Positions 15,767 to 21,839 of a stretch of DNA of 64,000 bases are shown here, piece by piece. Below the pieces are notes generated by a model. It was given only the letters and a program-made list of their open reading frames with translations, did not search any database and was not told the origin of the DNA. Origin of the DNA: a virus. Numbering within the stretch: position 1 is the first letter of the stretch; each line of letters begins with the position of its first letter. Location of the stretch: the IMG/VR virus record IMGVR_UViG_3300044492_000149, positions 1-64,000 of that record. One strand, written 5' to 3'. The position numbers were made by a program, and so were the translations under genes.

Positions 15767-16027
15767 ATGTCCATGATTTATGTCAAGGCCAAACCCGACC
15801 GTCGCGCTTACTACGAGGGTCGCGTCATCCCTCAGGACAAGTTCATTCCTGTCGCTGACACGCCGTACATCCGGCGACTGATCGACCATCACGGCGATCT
15901 TGAAGTCGAGGGTGGCCGCGGCGGCGACAAGCCATCTCAGCAGGGGCGACGACCCCAGGCACCTGAGCAAGTTCAGAGACAGGATGCCCAGACTGCTGCG
16001 GACAATCGACCGAAGAAGGAAGTCTGA
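15767..16027 (+). CDS. DUF2635-like tail protein (Mu gp38-like)
   Basis: 86 aa from ATG 15767, chosen because AGGAGCT lies 6-7 nt upstream. MIYVKAKPDRRAYYEGRVIP followed by PYIRRLIDHHGDLEV matches the short DUF2635/Mu gp38 pattern (V-PA-G--V-DP-T---P--G--V---YW-RRL-DGDV). The C-terminal 35 residues are Gln/Arg-rich and disordered. In Mu-like phages this gene lies immediately before the sheath gene, as here. Confidence 0.65.
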   Translation: MSMIYVKAKPDRRAYYEGRVIPQDKFIPVADTPYIRRLIDHHGDLEVEGGRGGDKPSQQGRRPQAPEQVQRQDAQTAADNRPKKEV

Positions 16028-16066
16028 AACCCGGGAGCCCGCTCTCGTTCTTAACGGAGAAACATC

Positions 16067-17587
16067 ATGAGCATCGACTCACTGCGGAGCGGGGCAATTC
16101 GAATTTGCTTCGATCCTTCTTTGAATGCCTACCCTAACAAGTGCCGCATCTTGCTTGAGGGCCAGATGCTTACCACGGGCACGGCAGAACCAAACGCCCT
16201 GATCAAGATCCCGTCGCTGCGTGACGTCGATCTTCTCTTCGGCGAAGGCAGCGTCATCTCCAATGGCTTGAAAGTGGGCTTCGCTTGTTGCCCAGATCAG
16301 GTCATGGAGTTCTACGCCCTGCCGCGCAACGATCAGGATGTTGGTGCAACGGTAAAGGCCAAGTACACGATCACCTTTACTGGGACGGCTACGTCTGACG
16401 GTCGGGCCGATTTCTTCGTCGCCGATGGTCGCTGGAACACGTCGACTCGTATCACGGAAGGCATGACTCCCGATGAGGTTGCTGCGGCAGTCGCGGCGAA
16501 CATGGAAGTCGAGGCAGGCTTTCCGTTCGATCCAGTAGCTACGGCAGGCGTCATCACGCTGACAGCTAAGAACGCTGGCACGGTTGGCAACAACATCGGT
16601 ATCATCTACAACTGGCACCAGCGACGGGACTACGCACCTCTCGGTGTGGATGTGGTCGTTGCTCAGTCAGTCCAAGGGTTGCACGCTGGAGCCTTTGCCG
16701 CTCCTGACTACGCGGCCACCCTCGGCGAGTGCTGTTACTGCTGCATCGGCATGCTTTACGACAGCCCGGTATGGCAAGACTACATGATCGCTTACATTGC
16801 CGACGCCTGGTCTTGCGACAAGCCCCAGTGCTTCGGCCATGGTTACACTTACAACAGCGGTACCCTCGGCCAGATCTTGGCCACGGACACGAACTCGGCA
16901 GAGGTCAGCCGGATCGCCCACTGCACGACTGATCCGATCGCTGGCTACCTCGAGGTCGCCGCTTACGCTGCTCAATCCTGTTGCTTGACGGTGAACAACC
17001 CCGAGCTGAGCATCCAGGGACCAAACTTTGGTGTCCTGTCCTGCGTCTTGCAGCCGGAGTCGTGCTTCCAGTGCTTCACGTTCGAAGAGCAGCAGCTCCT
17101 GCAGGCCACGGGGTTCGTGGTCGTGGTGCCGCTCGCTGGTGGCGCCGGGTCCATGACTAGCCCGATGGTCGTGAATGACATCACGAACAACCGCTACGAC
17201 GAGGAAGGCAAGTTGAACGCCACCTGGTGGAATGTCAACTCTCGTCGTCTGGCGGCCGCTACAGCTGACGCTATGGCCATCCAGCTGGGTCAGGTCCTTG
17301 GTCTGGGACTGTTCACGAAGAACACGGCGATCCCCCGTGGCGTTCGCGGCACCAACCCCAAGCTGATCCTCGGGATGGTTCGGTCTTGGGCGAAGTCGAA
17401 CATCGGGGTCTTGTTCTCGGAGTTCGATGACATCGACAACGACATCGTGCTCATGACGGACTTCGAGAAAGCTCCTCGGTGCCAGGGCATTCCGGGCAAG
17501 CTGTGGCTCGATTTTACTTATCGGCCGCCAGTCCGTATCTCTAACATCATCATCAACGCCAAGCCGGCGCTGCTGAGCAACTGTTAA
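16067..17587 (+). CDS. contractile tail sheath protein (Mu gpL-like)
   Basis: 506 aa, a standard sheath length. Mu-type sheath features: start with PSLRDVDLLFGEGSVI near residue 48, the domain with AGTVGNNIGIIYNWH near 170, and the C-terminal part KLNATWWNVNSRRLAAATAD and TDFEKAPRCQGIPG with the closing VRISNIIINAKPALL strand. It contracts to drive the tube through the envelope. Odd: 18 cysteines (for example GECCYCCIG), far above usual for sheaths. Confidence 0.9.
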   Translation: MSIDSLRSGAIRICFDPSLNAYPNKCRILLEGQMLTTGTAEPNALIKIPSLRDVDLLFGEGSVISNGLKVGFACCPDQVMEFYALPRNDQDVGATVKAKYTITFTGTATSDGRADFFVADGRWNTSTRITEGMTPDEVAAAVAANMEVEAGFPFDPVATAGVITLTAKNAGTVGNNIGIIYNWHQRRDYAPLGVDVVVAQSVQGLHAGAFAAPDYAATLGECCYCCIGMLYDSPVWQDYMIAYIADAWSCDKPQCFGHGYTYNSGTLGQILATDTNSAEVSRIAHCTTDPIAGYLEVAAYAAQSCCLTVNNPELSIQGPNFGVLSCVLQPESCFQCFTFEEQQLLQATGFVVVVPLAGGAGSMTSPMVVNDITNNRYDEEGKLNATWWNVNSRRLAAATADAMAIQLGQVLGLGLFTKNTAIPRGVRGTNPKLILGMVRSWAKSNIGVLFSEFDDIDNDIVLMTDFEKAPRCQGIPGKLWLDFTYRPPVRISNIIINAKPALLSNC

Positions 17588-17626
17588 GTCCAATCACGGG
17601 GAAAGTGATCAACCAAGGAGAATATC

Positions 17627-18088
17627 ATGTTAGGTCTTATTATCCCGCTCGGCGTTCCGGGCGGTGGTAGCCCCGATCAGAGCTTGCCTGGTCAGCCCGG
17701 GCATCCGTCCAACGCGCTGCCCGGCGGCGGCCATGTATCGGGTCAGCCGGTTCCTGGCGGTGGTGGCGGCCGCCCCTCACAGGGCCTCCCCGGTCAGGGT
17801 GGCAGCGGCAGCACGTTGCCGACCGATGAAGCCTGGATTCTCGCCTATAGCCCGCGCAATGGCTACAGCTGGGTCAAGGCCAGCGATCTCGTTGGCAGTG
17901 GCCATCGTCCAGGACAGGAGCTTCCGGGCGGACCTCCCGGCCATGCATCCGGACAGCCCCTTCCTGGCGGTGAGCACGGTTCCACGCAGCCGGTGCCCGG
18001 TCAGCCGCCGCATGCATCCGGTCAGCCGGTGCCTGGGCAGCCGCCGCGTCCGGATAATCAGCCAAGTGGTGCCCAGCCGAAGAAGTAA
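17627..18088 (+). CDS. Gly/Pro/Gln repeat protein
   Basis: 153 aa of irregular units such as SGQPVPGQP, DQSLPGQPGH and GQELPGG on both sides of a short folded insert (DEAWILAYSPRNGYSWVKAS, about residues 66-85). Low complexity; AAGGAG SD. Located between sheath and tube genes and followed by a strong hairpin. Similar PDQxLPG-repeat proteins occur near sheath genes in related phages as far as I recall; function unknown. It could be an extended linker or virion surface protein. Confidence 0.7.
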   Translation: MLGLIIPLGVPGGGSPDQSLPGQPGHPSNALPGGGHVSGQPVPGGGGGRPSQGLPGQGGSGSTLPTDEAWILAYSPRNGYSWVKASDLVGSGHRPGQELPGGPPGHASGQPLPGGEHGSTQPVPGQPPHASGQPVPGQPPRPDNQPSGAQPKK

Positions 18089-18103
18089 GACGTCGAACGT
18101 CAG

Positions 18104-18130
18104 CGGTGGGGCTTCACTGCCCCACCGTTT
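18104..18130 (+). terminator. strong intrinsic-type hairpin after repeat protein
   Basis: CGGTGGGGC (18104-18112), loop TTCACT, GCCCCACCG (18119-18127), then TTT. A perfect 9-bp GC-rich stem, with only a short U-run. It would raise sheath and repeat-protein transcript levels relative to downstream genes, or need antitermination. Confidence 0.6.
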
Positions 18131-18145
18131 CATGAAGGTTTCGAA

Positions 18146-18367
18146 ATGAGCGACAAAACCGGTGAACCAGCTTACTCGTTCGACGCTTGCGTGTGCGGCG
18201 ATCCTGAGTGCGGTTCTCTCCATCTAGTTGCCCGACGGACCGACGGTTCAGCAATCTGTGAGCTCGTGATCGCCCGCGAGCAACTTCAGGGTCTGTTGCT
18301 GATGTCGATCGAGTCTGGTTTGCTCGAGGGCGAGGTCGAAATGATCCCCCGTAACAGAATTCAGTGA
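18146..18367 (+). CDS. small hypothetical protein with CxCxxxxC motif
   Basis: 73 aa. Residues about 13-35 hold VCGDPECGSLHLVARR (CVCGDPEC), like a small metal-binding knuckle. No family recognised. The C-terminus is helical. Located between sheath and tube genes. Confidence 0.6.
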   Translation: MSDKTGEPAYSFDACVCGDPECGSLHLVARRTDGSAICELVIAREQLQGLLLMSIESGLLEGEVEMIPRNRIQ

Positions 18368-18394
18368 GTTCATCTTGACGAAGGAGACGTAGAC

Positions 18395-18850
18395 ATGACT
18401 TGCGACAATCAGGTAGGCGTCAAGAACATTCTCTTGACGTTCAAGGACTGCGACACGGACGCAGTTTATGGGCCGATCTCTCACCTGTTGGCGACGGACA
18501 CGCTGCCGACCTGGAGGCTCTGCCCTTACAACAACGACACGTTGCCGCACGGTTACGTTACGCGCAAGCCCGCCTCGCCGGAGGTCGAGATCAACGTGAT
18601 CCGGGACTTGAGAATTCCCTTGTCGATGTATCAGGGGTGTAGTGACGTCAGTCTTCAGGTTGAGTACTACAACGGCCTCGTGTACTCGGCCCTTAAAGGA
18701 ACAGGCACCGGCGATGACAAGAGCAACACCCATGAAGTTGACATGAAGATCACCTTCAGGGAAATCGACGAGCTCCTGCCGAACGGCATCCTCGACCAGA
18801 ACGTGGCCGAGATCCCACCGACCTTCGCTCCGACAGCGCTGGCGGCGTAA
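18395..18850 (+). CDS. tail tube protein (putative)
   Basis: 151 aa. Size and position after the sheath fit a Mu gpM-like tube. Beta-rich core: EVEINVIRDLRIPLSMYQGC, then VSLQVEYYNGLVYSALKGTG and HEVDMKITFREIDELLP. Tube proteins of this group end with such a strand-helix pair. SD AAGGAGA is 7 nt before ATG. Call is mainly by context plus pattern. Confidence 0.75.
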   Translation: MTCDNQVGVKNILLTFKDCDTDAVYGPISHLLATDTLPTWRLCPYNNDTLPHGYVTRKPASPEVEINVIRDLRIPLSMYQGCSDVSLQVEYYNGLVYSALKGTGTGDDKSNTHEVDMKITFREIDELLPNGILDQNVAEIPPTFAPTALAA

Positions 18851-18854
18851 TCCT

Positions 18855-19481
18855 ATGGTTGAGGTTGCAAAACTCAACGGCGCCAAGATCCCGATCACTT
18901 TTGATCTAGGAGATCGGCACATCGACGGCGCCGTCATCAAACCGCTGACGTTTTCTACGTTTGCGGAATGTATCGCAGAAGCCCAGAGCATGCGTGGCCC
19001 TAAAACCTTTGATGCGCGACTTCGAAGGTTGCGGATGGTCAAGCAGGTGACGTACTACACCAATGGTTCTGTCGCTGTCGTCGGCATGGAAGACATTCTG
19101 AAGATGCCGATCCAGGCGGCGCGAACGATCGCCGGCAAACTGGACGACGACGATGAAGTTGCTGGCAAGGTCATTACGCCTGGCGACGGCATCGACAAGG
19201 CCATCGTTTATGAGTTGGGTAAGCCCATCCCGATGGGCCAAGGAAAGCCGCCCATCAAGGAGCTGGAGTTCTTGGCCAAGACCTACGGCGACATCGAAGA
19301 CGTCATGGCTGCCACTGATGCTATCTCGCAAACGGCCATGCTGATCTCTACAGTAGCGAAACCACTAGGAACGTCGCTGATTCAGTTGCCCAGCTGGGCT
19401 CTGACGCAGATCACGGTTGCTGACGGTGTTACGATATCGCGAGATATCTTACCGCTTTTTCTAGGGTCGCCAGCCGAGTGA
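18855..19481 (+). CDS. tail assembly chaperone (Mu gp41-like)
   Basis: 208 aa. N-terminus (ITFDLGDRHIDGAVIKPLTF near 16-35) resembles tail assembly chaperones, which coat the tape measure during tube growth. Position between tube and tape measure supports this. A GTG-started ORF in the -1 frame overlaps its stop (19478-19639), and the -1 frame is open from 19424, with CTTTTT at 19455-19460, so a frameshifted longer form is possible. Confidence 0.7.
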   Translation: MVEVAKLNGAKIPITFDLGDRHIDGAVIKPLTFSTFAECIAEAQSMRGPKTFDARLRRLRMVKQVTYYTNGSVAVVGMEDILKMPIQAARTIAGKLDDDDEVAGKVITPGDGIDKAIVYELGKPIPMGQGKPPIKELEFLAKTYGDIEDVMAATDAISQTAMLISTVAKPLGTSLIQLPSWALTQITVADGVTISRDILPLFLGSPAE

Positions 19482-19639
19482 TTGAGCGGGTGGAAGAATA
19501 CCGGTATTATTCCGCATCGGCAGGCGACTTACGACCGCTCAACATTCGCTTGTTGACTCTACGAGTTTTGACTTTCCAGACGATCCACAAGCAAGAATTC
19601 AAGAATCGGGTTGTCTTAGCAGGCGGAAAGCCAAAATAA
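19478..19639 (+). CDS. second tail assembly chaperone ORF (coupled or frameshift product)
   Basis: 53 aa from GTG 19478, overlapping TGA of the chaperone by 3 nt in the -1 frame. Basic/helical: VIERVEEYRYYSASAGDLRP followed by LNIRLLTLRVLTFQTIHK. In many tailed phages the chaperone's second part is made by ribosomal frameshifting at this place. Here it could be made by slippage at the T-run or by coupled reinitiation. No function is recognised apart from context. Confidence 0.55.
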   Translation: MIERVEEYRYYSASAGDLRPLNIRLLTLRVLTFQTIHKQEFKNRVVLAGGKPK

Positions 19640-19689
19640 TTCAAAAAACAGCAGGAACTTCTGCAGGAAGGTGGTGGTATAAGGGTTGG

Positions 19690-19709
19690 GAGTCAAAGGC
19701 CTTTGACTC
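19690..19709 (+). promoter_or_regulatory. 20-bp perfect palindrome before exported-protein genes
   Basis: GAGTCAAAGGCCTTTGACTC is self-complementary over all 20 bp and lies 24 nt before the ATG at 19734. It can be an operator for a dimeric regulator or form a hairpin in RNA. Another CAGCAGGAACTTCTGCAGG pairing sits just upstream. The 19640-19733 gap has no gene. Confidence 0.7.
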
Positions 19710-19733
19710 TTCAACCGACGGGAGCTCCCTCCT

Positions 19734-20471
19734 ATGCGAACTCTGCTGGCAGCCTCAGCGCTGCTCCTGACGGCGTCATGCTTGACGCCAGCTAATGCTG
19801 TTACTATCAATGCTGCTGACATCGGTCTGACTGGCACCACCGTGGTGCAGGGCATGGTCGATATCGGCAACACTCACACGGTCATTCCCGGTTTGACTGG
19901 GACGTTAGGACTGACTTTCCTTGGCAGAACCGGCACGTTGTGGAATTTTGCTTACACCGTGACGAATACTTCCAGCGGCAACGTCACCGGTTCTTCGATC
20001 AGTAACTTCGGTCTCAACGTCACGCCCGATCTGGCGCCGACGGGATCGACGGCTACTGGATTGTTTGGTGGTAGCGTGTCAACGCCCGGAAATGAACCAG
20101 TCGGCATTGGCAGCGTCGATTTTTGTGCCTCGACTGGCCCAAGCTGTCCTGGCGGTGCCAGCAACGGTGTTGACGAGGGTCTAAGTACGAGCGGGCTGTT
20201 CTCGCTTAACTTCACCAGTGTGCTAGGGTCGATCACGCTCGATTCGGCTGACATGCGCTGGCAGGAAATCACTGGTACCTTCAACGGACAAAGGCTTCCT
20301 GAGTCTGGTGCTGGTACTAACCCTAGCGTTTGTCCGGACTGCACGATCACTCCGGTCAACGCCGTACCGGGTCCTATTGCAGGAGCCGGTATTCCAGGAC
20401 TAATTGCTGCTTGTTTGACCTTGGTTGGTTTGGCTAAACGTCGACGGCAGCGATTGGCCGGTCTGGCGTAA
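19734..20471 (+). CDS. exported protein with PEP-CTERM-like C-terminal sorting tail
   Basis: 245 aa. Signal peptide MRTLLAASALLLTAS then Cys/Ala-rich cleavage region (ANA, about residue 22). The Thr/Ser/Gly/Asn-rich beta domain is like secreted surface proteins. The C-terminus has VPGPIAGAGIPGL (about 211-223), a hydrophobic helix (IAACLTLVGLA) and a basic end KRRRQR, the tripartite plan of PEP-CTERM/exosortase or related sorting substrates. It is paralogous in plan to the next gene. In a phage tail operon this is unexpected; likely displayed on the host envelope. Sorting is inferred. Confidence 0.8.
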   Translation: MRTLLAASALLLTASCLTPANAVTINAADIGLTGTTVVQGMVDIGNTHTVIPGLTGTLGLTFLGRTGTLWNFAYTVTNTSSGNVTGSSISNFGLNVTPDLAPTGSTATGLFGGSVSTPGNEPVGIGSVDFCASTGPSCPGGASNGVDEGLSTSGLFSLNFTSVLGSITLDSADMRWQEITGTFNGQRLPESGAGTNPSVCPDCTITPVNAVPGPIAGAGIPGLIAACLTLVGLAKRRRQRLAGLA

Positions 20472-20537
20472 GCCATTCCGGAGACGACCGCGCGCCGAGA
20501 CGTCGACGCGTGGAATGTTGATCAAGGAGACTAAAAA

Positions 20538-21197
20538 ATGAAGAGTCTACTCTACGCGTTTGCAGCAGTAGCGGCGTTGGCGGTCAGTCCCGCTCTCGCC
20601 GACACGATTACGGCCACGGCAACGGTCGATGGCGGTCTAACCCAGACCACCACCACCGTTAACGGCACGCTTAATATCATCGGTGGATCGATTGGAGCGT
20701 TCTCGTTTAACACTGTTAGTGCCAACTCGCAGACGACGCTGCCGGCTCCAGGGATTCTCACGACCAACTCCCTGAACTTGCAGCAGACGGCGGCAGGTGC
20801 GCACACGCTGGTGTTGGACATCACGGCATCGCAGCTCGTTGGCACCAACGCCCTGACCAACTTCCTCTCGACGTTCTCGGTTAGTGGCTTGACGGCGGGT
20901 TGGACGGCACAGGAACAGACCTTCATCAACGGCACGCTGTTGTCCTCTACCCCGGTGTTCACCACGGTATCGGGTTCGGCGAACGCCACGGTGGCCCGGT
21001 TGGAGACTAATCCGTTCTCGGCCGAGGTGCGTTACACCATCACCTCGAATGGTCCTGGTGGCTTCAATGGCGGTATCGACATTAGCGGTACTGCAGCTGT
21101 CCCTGGTCCGGTGGTCGGTGCTGGCTTCCCCGGTCTGGTCGCTCTGCTTGGCGGCATCTGGGGTTGGAAGAAACGTCGTCAGCTTTTGACGGCGTAA
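20538..21197 (+). CDS. second exported protein with PEP-CTERM-like tail
   Basis: 219 aa. Signal peptide (MKSLLYAFAAVAALAVSPALA, cleavage after ALA at about 21). Thr/Ser/Asn-rich beta domain with repeated TTT/NGT motifs. C-terminus VPGPVVGAGFPGLV followed by a TM helix and WGWKKRRQ. Same three-part tail as the neighbour at 19734 but with a different body. SD CAAGGAGA lies upstream. A strong terminator follows immediately, isolating the pair as a two-gene unit with the palindrome at 19690. Confidence 0.8.
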   Translation: MKSLLYAFAAVAALAVSPALADTITATATVDGGLTQTTTTVNGTLNIIGGSIGAFSFNTVSANSQTTLPAPGILTTNSLNLQQTAAGAHTLVLDITASQLVGTNALTNFLSTFSVSGLTAGWTAQEQTFINGTLLSSTPVFTTVSGSANATVARLETNPFSAEVRYTITSNGPGGFNGGIDISGTAAVPGPVVGAGFPGLVALLGGIWGWKKRRQLLTA

Positions 21198-21205
21198 TCT
21201 AAAGG

Positions 21206-21247
21206 GGGCCGTAGTGATCCGAGTCACTGCGGCCCTTCTCCGTTTTT
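21206..21247 (+). terminator. intrinsic terminator after exported-protein pair
   Basis: GGGCCGTAGTGA (21206-21217), loop TCCGAG, TCACTGCGGCCC (21224-21235; one G-U pair), then TTCTCCGTTTTT. A strong 12-bp stem with a U-rich tail inside the late operon. Readthrough would be needed for the tape measure and baseplate genes. Confidence 0.8.
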
Positions 21248-21264
21248 CCTGGAACGAGGCTACC

Positions 21265-21597
21265 GTGTTGCGCGCTAAGGAAGCCCTGTTTCTGCATCGC
21301 CAGGGTCAAAATTACCTGCAGATCGCTAACCGGTTCAAGCTCACGCGAGAGCGCGTTCGACAACTCATCAACATCGCGATCCAGCTTGAATCCCTCGAGG
21401 AAGCTCCCGACAACGGCCTGTCCGTTCGAACCCACAACGCTCTAGTCCGCGGGGGGATCGAAGAGATCTCGCCTGAGGCCGTCAAGACCCATTTCCCGAC
21501 CCTCGAACGGTTAGCTAGAATTCCCGGCATGGGAGAGAAAGCTATCGAGGAGTTGCAAGACTGGTTGGGTAAAAACGGGGCTGAAAAGATCCAATGA
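21265..21597 (+). CDS. regulator with sigma-region-4-like HTH and RNAP alpha-CTD-like domain
   Basis: 110 aa from GTG 21265 (SD ACGAGG, 4 nt spacing); an in-frame GTG at 21214 would lie inside the terminator hairpin and is less likely. Residues about 6-36: LFLHRQGQNYLQIANRFKLT followed by RERVRQLIN, the sigma70 region 4.2 HTH signature (TRER-RQ). Residues about 48-100: GLSVRTHNALVRGGI and RIPGMGEKAIEELQDWL align with the RNA polymerase alpha C-terminal domain (LTVRS-NCL ... LGKKSL-EI). Probably contacts DNA and host RNA polymerase. A chimera of this type is unusual. Placed right after the internal terminator. Confidence 0.75.
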   Translation: MLRAKEALFLHRQGQNYLQIANRFKLTRERVRQLINIAIQLESLEEAPDNGLSVRTHNALVRGGIEEISPEAVKTHFPTLERLARIPGMGEKAIEELQDWLGKNGAEKIQ

Positions 21598-21824
21598 ATT
21601 TTAAGATACCCTTGTTCGTCGTTCGGTCTTGGGACTGGTTTGAAGGCCAGATCAACAAAGACCTCATCTGGCGAATTCGGATCGTCGATGTTTTTCTTCT
21701 CGTAAGTTTTTTATTCTGCGTCGGGTATTACTGGTGGTTCTATAATTGGCAGTACGCAATCTACGCTGGCATCCTGTACGGCGTGATGATGTTAACCGGG
21801 TTCTTCCTCAGGGACTACGGCTAA
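21594..21824 (+). CDS. small membrane protein, two TM segments
   Basis: 76 aa, ATGA overlap with the previous gene. TM1 about 31-50 (VDVFLLVSFLFCVGYYWWFY) and TM2 about 54-72 (AIYAGILYGVMMLTGFFL). N-terminal part amphipathic. Located before the tape measure gene. Possibly a lysis or superinfection-related protein; function not recognised. Confidence 0.65.
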   Translation: MNFKIPLFVVRSWDWFEGQINKDLIWRIRIVDVFLLVSFLFCVGYYWWFYNWQYAIYAGILYGVMMLTGFFLRDYG

Positions 21825-21839
21825 AAACAGGGGGCCGTC

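Noticed and set aside
16667-17593. 308-codon minus-strand ORF opposite the sheath gene
   Set aside because: Shadow ORF opposite a recognised sheath; Arg/Asp-rich artefactual translation.
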